Positions 50,380 to 59,208 of a DNA stretch of 64,000 nucleotides are shown here, piece after piece. The stretch covers positions 1,054,001 through 1,118,000 of the forward strand of contig JADJON010000001.1 in assembly GCA_016713765.1 (NCBI GenBank), read 5' to 3'. Each line of letters begins with the position of its first letter. Position 1 is the stretch's first letter. Both the position numbers and the translations under genes were made by a program. Under the pieces are notes generated by a model. That model ran no database searches, was not told where the DNA came from, and saw only the letters and a list, made by a program, of their open reading frames with translations. The DNA comes from Bacteroidota bacterium. GTDB taxonomy: Bacteria; Bacteroidota; Bacteroidia; AKYH767-A; 2013-40CM-41-45.

Positions 50380-51027
50380 ATGAAGAAATTCTTCCTATAC
50401 CTGACGCCGGCCCTGGCAGCGCTTTCGCTGACATCCTGCGTGCCCAGTTGGGATGACAAGTCCAAGCCGAACGTGGAGTACATGCCCGACATGTACCGGA
50501 GTGTGGCGTATGAGACCTATTCGGCCAACCCCTTGTACGCCGACAGTATGACGTCGCGTCAGCCGGTTTCCGGTACGATCGCGCGCGGCGATAAGGTGTA
50601 CAATGATTACGACCGTTTGCCGGTCATGGACAACTATCCTTCCACTCCGGAAGGATACGAGAAGGCCGGTCTTGAGTTGAAGAATCCGCTGGAGAAAAGC
50701 GAGGCCAACCTTGCTGAAGGCAAGCGCCTGTATGAGAACTACTGCCTCGTATGCCACGGAACCTCCGGCCAGGGCGATGGTCCTGTTCCGTCGAACAACG
50801 GTCCGAAGCCTCCGGCTTATAATTCCGATCTGCTGAAGACGCTGCCCGAAGGAAAAATGTTCCATTCGATCCATTACGGTAAGAACATGATGGGTTCGCA
50901 CGCATCCCAACTCACCCAGTCGCAGCGCTGGATGATCGTGCAGTACGTTCAGACGCTTCAACATTACGGCGAGGCTGCGGCGGCGCCGAAGGATTCCACT
51001 CAGACTACGGCATCCGCAACCAAGTAA
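50380..51027 (+). CDS. actE: Alternative complex III mono-haem cytochrome c subunit (ActE)
   Basis: 215 residues, a lipoprotein by its signal MKKFFLYLTPALAALSLTSC (lipobox LTSC). One haem site CLVCHGTSGQGDG near residue 125, with a likely axial Met in HYGKNMMGSH. It should pass electrons to cytochrome c or directly to the oxidase. Short gaps to neighbours (8 and 24 bases). Confidence 0.93.
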   Translation: MKKFFLYLTPALAALSLTSCVPSWDDKSKPNVEYMPDMYRSVAYETYSANPLYADSMTSRQPVSGTIARGDKVYNDYDRLPVMDNYPSTPEGYEKAGLELKNPLEKSEANLAEGKRLYENYCLVCHGTSGQGDGPVPSNNGPKPPAYNSDLLKTLPEGKMFHSIHYGKNMMGSHASQLTQSQRWMIVQYVQTLQHYGEAAAAPKDSTQTTASATK

Positions 51028-51051
51028 TCCACTACGACAATTCCGAACGCT

Positions 51052-52233
51052 ATGACGGATAGAAAATACGAGCTCACGCAGAACAACAAAGTCCTCCCGC
51101 TGGTCCTCATGGCCGTCGGTGTTGCTGCCGTGGCTGTCGGTTTCATGACGGACAAGACCCGCGCCTGGGCTTCGCTCCTGACCAACGGTTTCTACTTCAA
51201 CGCCATCGCGCTGGCCGGCACCTTCTTCGTCGCCGTCAACTACGTGGCACAGGCCGGCTGGGCCGTTGGAATCAAACGCGTGGCGGAAGCCATGGGCGGA
51301 TTCCTCAAGTTCAGCATGGCCATCCTGATCATCACCTTCCTGGGTGGTCACCACGATCTTTACCACTGGACGCACCACGAGCTGTACGATCCGAACAGTC
51401 CGGAGTATGACGCGATCCTGGCCGGAAAGAGCGGTTACCTCAACATGACGTTCTACATCATCCGCCTGGTCGCCTACGCGGCGATCTGGGTCGGTTTCAC
51501 GTACATGCTGCGCAAGAACTCCCTGCAGGAGGACATCAACGGCGGACTGTCGTATTATAACAGCAGTGTCGTCGTTTCCGCGATTTTCATCGTACTGTTC
51601 GCCATCACCTCTTCCACCTCCGGTTGGGATTTGTTGATGAGCGTTGACAGTCATTGGTTCTCCACGCTCTTCGGCTGGTACACCTTCGCAGGTTTGTTCG
51701 TGAGCGGCATGTCCATGATGGCCCTGCTGACCCTCTACCTCAAAGGCCGCGGTTATATGCAGCACGTGAACGACAACCACATCCACGACGTGGGTAAGTT
51801 CATGTTCGCGTTCTCGGTGTTCTGGACCTACCTCTGGTTCTCCCAGTTCATGCTGATCTGGTACGCCAACCTTCCGGAAGAAGTCGTGTATTACAAAGTT
51901 CGCTGGGAGAATTTCCGCTCACTCTGGATCCTCAACCTGGTCATCAACTTCATCGCGCCTTTCCTGGTGCTGATGACACGCGACGCCAAGCGTCGTTTCG
52001 GCATCGTCTGGGTTGCCGGTATCATCATCCTTTGCGGACACTGGCTGGATGTGTTCCTGATGGTCATGCCGGGAACGGTAGGAACCAATTGGCACATCGG
52101 CTTCATTGAGGTCGGTACCGGCCTTGGATTCCTCGGCCTCTTCCTCTGGAGCACCTTCCGGGAGCTCTCGAAAGCCGCACTCGTTCCGAAAAATCACCCG
52201 ATGTTGCCGGAAACGCTGCATCACCACATCTGA
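51052..52233 (+). CDS. actF: Alternative complex III membrane subunit ActF
   Basis: 393 residues, the second NrfD-like integral membrane subunit, with about ten transmembrane helices. Recognisable stretches: FYFNAIALAGTFFVAVNYVAQAGW, GGHHDLYHWTHHELYD, WDLLMSVDSHWFSTLFGWYTFAG and SQFMLIWYANLPEE. Completes the act set and is followed after 38 bases by coxB. Confidence 0.93.
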   Translation: MTDRKYELTQNNKVLPLVLMAVGVAAVAVGFMTDKTRAWASLLTNGFYFNAIALAGTFFVAVNYVAQAGWAVGIKRVAEAMGGFLKFSMAILIITFLGGHHDLYHWTHHELYDPNSPEYDAILAGKSGYLNMTFYIIRLVAYAAIWVGFTYMLRKNSLQEDINGGLSYYNSSVVVSAIFIVLFAITSSTSGWDLLMSVDSHWFSTLFGWYTFAGLFVSGMSMMALLTLYLKGRGYMQHVNDNHIHDVGKFMFAFSVFWTYLWFSQFMLIWYANLPEEVVYYKVRWENFRSLWILNLVINFIAPFLVLMTRDAKRRFGIVWVAGIIILCGHWLDVFLMVMPGTVGTNWHIGFIEVGTGLGFLGLFLWSTFRELSKAALVPKNHPMLPETLHHHI

Positions 52234-52271
52234 TCGAGCACTTCATTCATTCACACGGTTAATTCGCATCC

Positions 52272-53336
52272 ATGATAAAGCTGCTGACAATCATCCTCCT
52301 CGTGCTGGCCGTCATTACGGTCTGGCGTGTGCTCCGGATCCTTGAACTGGTCCGGGAACTGCGCGGTGAAGAGGAATATATAACCGATGCCGACAACCGG
52401 AACACCGGACGCGGGCTGATCGCGTTCCTGATCCTGGGTATGCTGGGCATGATCTACTTCACCCTGGATGCCAGGAAGTACCTCTTGCCCCAGGCAGCGT
52501 CCAAGCACGGCGTACTGACCGATGACTATCTCTATGTGAATTTCGGGATCATCATCGTGGTGTTCTTCATCACCCAGATCCTGTTATTCGTTTTCGCCAA
52601 CAAGTATCGTTACCGTAAGGACCAGAAGGCTTTTTACTATCCGGACAATCACAAACTGGAACTCATCTGGACGGTGGTACCGGGCGTGGTCCTGATGGGC
52701 CTTATCGCGTACGGTCTGCACCTCTGGATCAACATCACCGCGCCGGCTCCCAAAGAGGCGATGGTGATCGAGGTCTATGCCAAACAATTCGACTGGACCG
52801 CACGTTATTCAGGTGCTGACAATAAACTCGGCAATTCGAACTTCCGGTGGATCACGGATGAGAATCCGCTGGGTGTAGACAACAAGGACCAGGCTTCCGG
52901 AGACGACAAGATCACCCGGGAGATCCACCTGCCGGCTTATACGCCGGTGGTCTTCAAGTTCCATTCCCGCGATGTCATCCACTCGGCCTACTTCCCGCAC
53001 CTGCGCGCCCAGATGAACTGTGTGCCGGGTATGACCACCGAGTTCCATCTGGAGCCGACGATCTCGACCGACAGCATGCGGATCATCACCAACAATCCGA
53101 AGTTTGAATATGTCCTGCTCTGCAACAAGATCTGCGGGGTGGCGCACTATAACATGCGCATGAAAGTGGTGATCGAGACTCCGGAAGCATTCAAGAAGTG
53201 GTACAAGGAACAGCAATACGTGTTTGCCCGTCCGGAGGAAGCCGCTCCGGCAGCGACCCCCGCTACCCCGGTTGATTCGTCCGCCGGCAAGACCGCTGTT
53301 CTCGCTCAAAACCCGAAAATTATTGCATCCAGATAA
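52272..53336 (+). CDS. coxB: Cytochrome c oxidase subunit II
   Basis: 354 residues. The periplasmic cupredoxin domain carries the Cu-A site: HSAYFPHLR (His), then CNKICGVAHYNM (two Cys, His, Met). QFDWTARYSGADN is the conserved aromatic region before it. Four transmembrane stretches can be seen (about 3-20, 48-65, 87-110, 130-150), two more than the minimal subunit II. A Pro/Ala-rich tail ends the protein. It accepts electrons from ActE or a soluble cytochrome. Confidence 0.95.
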   Translation: MIKLLTIILLVLAVITVWRVLRILELVRELRGEEEYITDADNRNTGRGLIAFLILGMLGMIYFTLDARKYLLPQAASKHGVLTDDYLYVNFGIIIVVFFITQILLFVFANKYRYRKDQKAFYYPDNHKLELIWTVVPGVVLMGLIAYGLHLWINITAPAPKEAMVIEVYAKQFDWTARYSGADNKLGNSNFRWITDENPLGVDNKDQASGDDKITREIHLPAYTPVVFKFHSRDVIHSAYFPHLRAQMNCVPGMTTEFHLEPTISTDSMRIITNNPKFEYVLLCNKICGVAHYNMRMKVVIETPEAFKKWYKEQQYVFARPEEAAPAATPATPVDSSAGKTAVLAQNPKIIASR

Positions 53337-53409
53337 GAAGCCACAACGGCTTCGGTCCTGAATGCGGAACTTTCATTTAGAATAGTAACGAATAATCCCA
53401 AACCATAGC

Positions 53410-55224
53410 ATGTCGACGCACGCACACGATCATGCCCACGACGCTCACCACGAGGGGCACGATCACCACGAGCATCACGATTCTTTCTGGACCAAATACG
53501 TGTTCAGCCAGGATCACAAGATGATCTCGAAGCAATTTCTGGTAACCGCGATCGTCATGGCCGTGTTGGCCATGTTGATGTCGCTGGTCTTCCGTCTGCA
53601 GCTCGGTTGGCCGGATCAGAAATTCGGCTTCCTGGAAAGCATCATCGGAAAGTGGGGCAAGGACGGTAAACTCGACCCCGGATTCTACCTGGCGTTGGTT
53701 ACGATCCACGGAACCATCATGGTGTTCTTCGTGTTGACGGGCGGATTGTCGGGAACCTTCAGTAACCTCCTGATTCCATTCCAGGTTGGCGCGCGCGATA
53801 TGGCCTCGGGCTTCCTGAACATGCTGTCGTACTGGTTCTTCTTCGCCTCGTGTTCCGTCATGACGCTTTCACTTTTCGTGGAGGCTGGACCCGCATCGGC
53901 CGGTTGGACGATCTATCCGCCATTAAGTGCGCTGCCACAAGCCATTCCCGGCTCCGGTTTGGGTATGACGTTGTGGTTGGTCAGCATGGTGCTCTTCATC
54001 GCTTCGGCCTTGTTGGGCGGTATCAACTACGTGGTGACCATTCTCAACCTGCGGACCAAGGGCATGAGCATGACCCGCCTTCCGCTGACCATTTGGGCGT
54101 TCTTCATCACCGCTATCCTCGGTATTCTCTCTTTCCCGGTACTGTTCGCGGCCGCCTTGTTGCTCTTGTTTGACCGCAGCTTCGGTACCAGTTTCTACCT
54201 CTCCGATATCTTCATCGATGGTGCCCCCTTGCACAACATCGGTGGCAGCCCGGTACTCTTCCAGCACCTCTTCTGGTTCCTGGGTCACCCGGAGGTATAC
54301 ATCGTCCTGTTGCCGGCGCTCGGTCTGGCTTCCGAAGTCATTGCGACCCAGTCTCGCAAACCGATCTTCGGTTACAAGGCCATGATCGGCTCCATGTTGG
54401 TGATCGCGTTCCTCTCGTTTATCGTTTGGGGTCACCACATGTTTATCACAGGTATGAACCCGTTCCTCGGATCGGTGTTCGTATTCACGACCCTGCTGGT
54501 CGCTATTCCTTCCGCGGTAAAGGTCTTCAACTACCTGGCGACACTCTGGCGTGGAAACATCGTGCTGACTCCCGCCATGTTGTTCGCCATCGGTCTGGTA
54601 TCGTTCTTCATTTCGGGCGGTCTGACCGGTATCATCCTGGGTGACTCCGCGCTGGACATCAACGTTCACGATACCTATTTCGTCGTTGCCCACTTCCACA
54701 TCGTAATGGGCTCATCGGCCATCTTCGGGATGTTCGCCGGTATCTATCACTGGTTCCCGCGCATGTTCGGTCGCATGATGGACAAGAAGCTCGGTTATCT
54801 GCACTTCTGGCTGACGCTGGTGGGCGTATACGGCACGTTCTTCCCGATGCACTTCATCGGCCTCTCCGGCGCTCCCCGTCGTTACTATGCCTATACGGCC
54901 TATGAAGGATTCGATGCAGCCTTGAACATCAACGTACTGGTCAGCATCTTCGCGATCCTGGGCGGTCTCGCGCAGTTCATCTTCGTGTTCAACTTCTTCT
55001 ACAGCATGTACCGCGGACGCAAGGCGTCACAGAACCCGTGGAAATCGAATACGCTAGAGTGGACCGCGCCGGTGGAGCACCTGCATGGCAACTGGCCCGG
55101 TGAGATTCCGACCGTTCACCGCTGGGCGTACGATTACGGTAAGCCGAACGCGGATGATGATTACATCCCTCAGACGACCCCTTATTCACAGACGACGAAG
55201 TCGAATCTGCCGGGAGAAGGCTGA
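53410..55224 (+). CDS. coxA: Cytochrome c oxidase subunit I (haem-copper oxidase, A type)
   Basis: 604 residues, the catalytic proton-pumping subunit. The haem a ligand His is in TIHGTIMVFFVLTGG, the Cu-B His and cross-linked Tyr in LGHPEVYIVLLPALG, two His in VWGHHMFITG, and the haem pair in VVAHFHIVMGSS. The first ~25 residues are strikingly His/Asp-rich (HAHDHAHDAHHEGHDHHEHH). About 12 helices follow. It starts 73 bases after coxB and ends the run; no coxC/coxD follows. Confidence 0.96.
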   Translation: MSTHAHDHAHDAHHEGHDHHEHHDSFWTKYVFSQDHKMISKQFLVTAIVMAVLAMLMSLVFRLQLGWPDQKFGFLESIIGKWGKDGKLDPGFYLALVTIHGTIMVFFVLTGGLSGTFSNLLIPFQVGARDMASGFLNMLSYWFFFASCSVMTLSLFVEAGPASAGWTIYPPLSALPQAIPGSGLGMTLWLVSMVLFIASALLGGINYVVTILNLRTKGMSMTRLPLTIWAFFITAILGILSFPVLFAAALLLLFDRSFGTSFYLSDIFIDGAPLHNIGGSPVLFQHLFWFLGHPEVYIVLLPALGLASEVIATQSRKPIFGYKAMIGSMLVIAFLSFIVWGHHMFITGMNPFLGSVFVFTTLLVAIPSAVKVFNYLATLWRGNIVLTPAMLFAIGLVSFFISGGLTGIILGDSALDINVHDTYFVVAHFHIVMGSSAIFGMFAGIYHWFPRMFGRMMDKKLGYLHFWLTLVGVYGTFFPMHFIGLSGAPRRYYAYTAYEGFDAALNINVLVSIFAILGGLAQFIFVFNFFYSMYRGRKASQNPWKSNTLEWTAPVEHLHGNWPGEIPTVHRWAYDYGKPNADDDYIPQTTPYSQTTKSNLPGEG

Positions 55225-55246
55225 TCATACACAATCGAAAGAATCG

Positions 55247-55277
55247 AAAAGGGCAGAGTTGGAATCTGCCCTTTTTT
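55247..55277 (+). terminator. Rho-independent terminator of the act/cox operon
   Basis: AAAAGGGCAGA-TTGGAA-like loop-TCTGCCC followed by TTTTTT, 23 bases after the coxA stop. The stem is GC-rich and perfect over AAAAGGGCAGA/TCTGCCCTTTT. Confidence 0.92.
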
Positions 55278-55353
55278 GTTTCATGAAATGATAGTAATAC
55301 TTAATGTTTGTTAAGTATTGCTTACTGTTAGGGGAGCCCCACTACGATTTTCA

Positions 55354-55361
55354 TATCTTTA
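55354..55361 (+). promoter_or_regulatory. Possible -7 box for sulP
   Basis: TATCTTTA fits TAnnTTTG at all but the last base and lies 24 bases before the GTG start. No clear -33. Confidence 0.35.
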
Positions 55362-55385
55362 GGGACTTCCCTTAATCCATTTCAA

Positions 55386-56963
55386 GTGAAAAGTACTGGA
55401 AAAAGCACCGTTTTACCTGTTCTTAGCGCGGATCTACCCGCCGCGCTCGTAGTCTTCTTAGTTGCCCTTCCGCTTTGCCTGGGCATTGCATTAGGTTCAC
55501 AGGCTCCCTTGTTCGCGGGCTTGATCGGAGGCATTGTCGGAGGCATTGTGATCGGAACCCTGAGTGGTTCGCAGCTCTCTGTTTCTGGTCCTGCTGCCGG
55601 GCTCACCGCCATTGTAGCCGCCGCGATCGGAAAGATGCCGGTTTATGAGGCTTTTCTGTTGTCTGTCGTGATCGGGGGAGTTATTCAGTTGCTTCTGGGT
55701 ATGTTGAAGGCCGGTGTATTGGGTGATTACATTCCCTCCTCAGTCATCAAAGGAATGTTGGCAGCCATCGGGTTGATCCTGATCCTCAAGCAGCTTCCGC
55801 ACCTGGTTGGATACGATGCGGACTTCGAAGGGGATGAGTCCTTTTCGCACGACGGGAACAACACCTTTTCCGATCTTATTCAGTCAGTCGGATACATCCT
55901 CCCCTGGGCGGCCTTGATCGGTATTGTTTCGTTGCTGGTGCAGATCCTTTGGGAGAAATTCCTGGGGAATCGCGGTGGACTATTCCGGATTTTACCCGCG
56001 CCGCTGGTAGTGGTATTGATCGGGACCTGGTTGCATCTATGGGGAACCCGGCAGTTCCCCGAGCTCGCCTTGCAGAGCCAGCACTTGGTGGAAATCCCGG
56101 TCGCTACTTCCATGAGCGGCTTCTTTTCCTTTTTCATTTTCCCGGATGTACAGTTCCTGACGAATGTGGATGTTTGGATTACCGGGGTTACGCTCGCGAT
56201 CGTAGCCAGCCTGGAGTCCTTGTTGTGTATCGAAGCGTCCGACGAACTGGACCCTTATAAGCGCGTGACCCCCACCAACCGTGAATTGAAAGCGCAGGGG
56301 GTTGGAAACATCGTGAGTGGGATGTTGGGCGGTTTACCGTTGACTTCCGTGATCGTACGCACATCTGCCAATATCAACGCAGGTGCCAGGACCAAATGGG
56401 CGGCCATCTTTCATGGAGTTTTCCTGTTGCTGAGTGTGGCCTTGATTCCGGAGTTGTTGAACATGATCCCCAAAGCCTCCCTGGCGGCGATTCTGATCTA
56501 TACCGGTTATAAGCTTGCAAAACCTTCCATCTTCCGCTCCCTGTATCAAAATGGCTGGGACCAGTTCGTACCCTTTCTCGTAACAGTCCTGGCCATCCTG
56601 CTCACCGATCTGTTGGTTGGTATCCTGATCGGCTGTTGCATCGGATTGTTTTTCGTGATGCGTTCCAATTTCCGTTCAGCAGTCTTTGTCGTGAACGACG
56701 AGAACCGTTACCTTTTCCGGCTCCGGAAAGATGTCTCGTTTCTGAACAAGCCGATCATCAAACGCAAACTGGAAGAAGTGCCCGATGATAGTTTCATCTA
56801 TATCGACGCGTCGCGTGCGGATTTCATCGACCGGGATGTGGTCGAGGTGATAGAGGATTTCATGCTGCACGCTCCCTTGCGTAATATTCGTGTCGAACTG
56901 AAACGAAGCAATTTCAAGGATCAGGGATTTTCGGCGGCCATTCCGGTGCCGGATGATCATTAA
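55386..56963 (+). CDS. SulP-family anion transporter with STAS domain
   Basis: 525 residues from a GTG start (KSTGKSTVLPVLSADLPAALV). The membrane part has about twelve helices typical of SulP (SGPAAGLTAIVAAAIGKMP in the first half, then ESLLCIEASDELDPYKRVTPTNRELKAQG). The last ~110 residues are a STAS-like cytoplasmic domain (DDSFIYIDASRADFIDRDVVEVIEDF). The carbonic anhydrase gene begins 19 bases later, which favours bicarbonate rather than sulfate as substrate (BicA-like), by inference only. Confidence 0.9.
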   Translation: MKSTGKSTVLPVLSADLPAALVVFLVALPLCLGIALGSQAPLFAGLIGGIVGGIVIGTLSGSQLSVSGPAAGLTAIVAAAIGKMPVYEAFLLSVVIGGVIQLLLGMLKAGVLGDYIPSSVIKGMLAAIGLILILKQLPHLVGYDADFEGDESFSHDGNNTFSDLIQSVGYILPWAALIGIVSLLVQILWEKFLGNRGGLFRILPAPLVVVLIGTWLHLWGTRQFPELALQSQHLVEIPVATSMSGFFSFFIFPDVQFLTNVDVWITGVTLAIVASLESLLCIEASDELDPYKRVTPTNRELKAQGVGNIVSGMLGGLPLTSVIVRTSANINAGARTKWAAIFHGVFLLLSVALIPELLNMIPKASLAAILIYTGYKLAKPSIFRSLYQNGWDQFVPFLVTVLAILLTDLLVGILIGCCIGLFFVMRSNFRSAVFVVNDENRYLFRLRKDVSFLNKPIIKRKLEEVPDDSFIYIDASRADFIDRDVVEVIEDFMLHAPLRNIRVELKRSNFKDQGFSAAIPVPDDH

Positions 56964-56982
56964 CCATTAACCATTACCCGTC

Positions 56983-57615
56983 ATGAAATCATACGAAAAG
57001 CTGCTGCTCGAGAACAAAGCCTGGGCTCTGGAAAAAGTCCAGGAAGACCCGGATTTCTTTCGCCGCCTGGCGAATCTGCAAACCCCGGAATTTTTATGGA
57101 TCGGCTGCAGCGATAGCCGGGTACCCGCCAACGAGATTACCGGCACCCAGCCGGGCGAAATCTTCGTGCACCGCAACGTTGCCAACATGGTGGTCCATAC
57201 CGACCTGAATCTGCTAACTGTACTGGACTATGCCGTTACGCACCTGAAAGTGCAGCACATCATCGTGTGCGGACATTACGGTTGTGGAGGCGTGAAGGCG
57301 GCGATGACGCACCATAACATGGGTATCATCAACAAATGGTTGCGGAACATCAAGGATGTTTACCGATTCCACCGGGAACTGGTAGATGCTGTAACGGATG
57401 AAGAAGCGAAAACCGACCTGATGGTGGAGCTGAATGTCCGGGAGCAGGTCATGAACCTTGCGAAGACCTCCATCATCCAGAAAGCGTGGAAGAGCGACAA
57501 TCGCCCCAACCTGCACGGCTGGGTGTACGGCTTAAAGGATGGAATTATCAAACCTGTATGCGAAATGCCGGCGCGTACGCCGCTGGATGATATTTATGAG
57601 TATGATGATTTGTGA
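56983..57615 (+). CDS. can: Beta-carbonic anhydrase
   Basis: 210 residues. The zinc ligands are read in WIGCSDSRVPANEI (Cys, and the Asp-Arg dyad) and VCGHYGCGGVKAA (His and Cys). It interconverts CO2 and bicarbonate in the cytoplasm. Cotranscription with the SulP transporter is likely from the 19-base gap, and a terminator follows within 60 bases. A separate gamma-type gene is at 17969-18493. Confidence 0.96.
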   Translation: MKSYEKLLLENKAWALEKVQEDPDFFRRLANLQTPEFLWIGCSDSRVPANEITGTQPGEIFVHRNVANMVVHTDLNLLTVLDYAVTHLKVQHIIVCGHYGCGGVKAAMTHHNMGIINKWLRNIKDVYRFHRELVDAVTDEEAKTDLMVELNVREQVMNLAKTSIIQKAWKSDNRPNLHGWVYGLKDGIIKPVCEMPARTPLDDIYEYDDL

Positions 57616-57616
57616 G

Positions 57617-57668
57617 GTTAGTGAATAGTAAACAGTGAACAGTAAACAGCGAATAGCGAATAGTAAAA
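57617..57668. repeat. Heptamer array, family A (AGTGAAT/AGTAAAC/AGCGAAT)
   Basis: About seven 7-base units right after the can stop, between it and its terminator. Confidence 0.85.
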
Positions 57669-57672
57669 TAGT

Positions 57673-57706
57673 AAAGAGGTTGGTCAAACAGACTGGCCTC
57701 TTTTTT
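57673..57706 (+). terminator. Terminator after sulP/can
   Basis: AAAGAGGTTGGTC-AAACA-GACTGGCCTCTTT followed by more T. The 13-pair stem includes three G-U pairs. The following 57707-57795 shows nothing recognisable. Confidence 0.8.
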
Positions 57707-57795
57707 ATTTATGGGGTGTAAAGCAAGACGGGAATTCAAGGAATACAATTAATTGTCTTCAGGTATACCGAAAATTGGCAGAAGGTGTAATTGGG

Positions 57796-57833
57796 ATTTG
57801 TAACTGGTAATTGGTAACTAGTAATTTGTAATT
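57796..57833. repeat. Heptamer array, family B, at IS copy 2 insertion site
   Basis: TGTAACT, GGTAATT, GGTAACT, AGTAATT and TGTAATT units lead into the element. The last unit TGTAATT (57827-57833) is repeated at 59055-59061 as the target duplication. Confidence 0.85.
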
Positions 57834-57915
57834 TGTACTAGTTAGTATTTAATCTGACAGATAAGGGTTATCTTTAGGATACGAAACATAACAATAACCC
57901 CTAAACTGTCAGACA

Positions 57916-58961
57916 ATGAATACAGAAGCTAAGTTAATCAAAACCAAGTTAGGCTTGTTGAAGTTAGCCGAACAATTGGGTAATGTATCCCAGGCGTGCA
58001 AAGTGATGGGCTATTCACGGGATAGTTTCTATCGGATCAAAGAGTTGTACGATACTGGTGGGGAGACGGCTCTGCAGGAGATCAGTCGGAAGAAGCCGAT
58101 ACTGGCCAATCGGATGGATATAGCCTGGGAGAACGCCATCGTACAGATGGCCACCGACTATCCGGCCTACGGTCAGCTTCGTGCATCGAACGAGTTGCGT
58201 AAGAAGGGGATTTCTGTTTCACCGGCCGGGGTACGGTATATCTGGATGCGGCATGATCTGGAGACCTTTGCCAAGCGTCTGAGCGCTTTGGAGGCGAAAG
58301 TGGCTCAAGACGGACTGATTCTCACCGAAGCGCAACTGGTTGCCATGGAAAAGAAACGGGAACAGCAGGAAGCCATTGGCGAGATTGAAACCGAACACCC
58401 CGGTTACCTTGGAGCCCAGGACACGTATTATGTGGGCAATATCAAGGGTGTAGGCCGGATTTACCAGCAAACCTTCATCGACACCTACAGCAAAGTAGCC
58501 TTTGCCAAATTGTATGACCGTAAGAACGCCTTGACGGCAGCCGATATGCTCAACGACAAGGTGCTACCATTCTTTGAGGAGCATGGCTTGCCGCTGCTTC
58601 GGGTACTCACAGACCGGGGTACAGAGTACAACGGCAAGCGGGAGAGTCATGAGTACAGTCTTTATCTGACACTGGAGGATATCGATCATAGCCGTACCAA
58701 GGCCCGGCATCCTCAAACCAACGGCATCTGCGAACGCTTCCATCGGACAATCCAGAACGAGTTTTATGCGGTTGCCTTCCGAAAAAGGTCTTTGGATCGC
58801 TGGAGGAATTACAGAAGGATCTGGATCAGTGGATAGAAGAGTACAACTGTGAAAGGACACACACCGGAAAATACTGCTTTGGTAAAACACCAATGGAGAC
58901 ATTCCTGGACAGCATACCCTTGGCGCAAAGTAAAATGCTCGATAAATTAGCAACCGGTTAA
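57916..58961 (+). pseudogene. IS481-family transposase with one-base frameshift
   Basis: Identical in translation to the intact copy at 1736-2782 up to AVAFRK. There the A6 run of copy 1 is A5 (about 58783-58787), shifting the frame so that the protein ends after 306 residues ([14 protein letters not shown]). The remaining sequence encodes the lost C-terminus in another frame, through DKLATG. All three DDE residues lie before the break, but the lost ~55 residues are part of the conserved C-terminus, so activity is unlikely. Confidence 0.9.
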
Positions 58962-59019
58962 AAGTTATTCCGGGCGACGGATCCTTAAAAATCCGTCAGA
59001 CCGGAAATAACTTTTAACC
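58956..59019 (+). terminator. Long hairpin after the IS transposase, copy 2
   Basis: Same near-perfect inverted repeat as at 1678-1741, from GGTTAAAAGTTATT to AATAACTTTTAACC. Confidence 0.65.
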
Positions 59020-59069
59020 AACCCTGTCTGTCAGGTGAAGTTCTAACTATTACATGTAATTAGAAAATT

Positions 59070-59133
59070 TTTCGCTATTCGCTATTCGCTATTCGCTATT
59101 CGCTATTCACTATTCACTGTTTACTATTCACTC
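59070..59133. repeat. Heptamer array, family A (CTATTCG/CTATTCA)
   Basis: CTATTCG x4-5, CTATTCA x2, CTGTTTA and CTATTCA, nine or more units between IS copy 2 and the terminator of the next minus-strand gene. Confidence 0.88.
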
Positions 59134-59148
59134 CCACCCACTCTTCAT

Positions 59149-59181
59149 AAAAAAAACCGCCCGGGGAACGCCGGACGGTTT
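59149..59181 (-). terminator. Terminator of the 717-residue T9SS protein gene
   Basis: On the minus strand AAACCGTCCGG-CGTT-CCCGGGCGGTTT-like arms, then an 8-T run. It is 28 bases past the stop codon. Confidence 0.85.
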
Positions 59182-59208
59182 ACCAACAGGAAACATGGAA
59201 CTAAAAAA

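Larger units (their letters stand above)
57834..59054 (+). mobile_element. IS481-like insertion sequence, copy 2 (1221 bp, inactive transposase)
   Basis: Same ends as copy 1 (TGTACTAGTTAG at the left, reverse of TGTAATAGTTAG at the right), one base shorter, and in the opposite orientation. A 7-bp direct repeat, TGTAATT, flanks it (57827-57833 and 59055-59061). The single length difference matches the deletion in the transposase gene. Confidence 0.92.

Noticed and set aside
1643..59054. The 55-kb interval as a composite transposon
   Set aside because: It holds core genes (glmS, murI, trmB, act/cox), and each IS has its own target duplication, so the copies were inserted independently.
1..59133. 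Heptamer arrays as CRISPR arrays
   Set aside because: Units are 7 bases with no spacers, and no cas gene is present.
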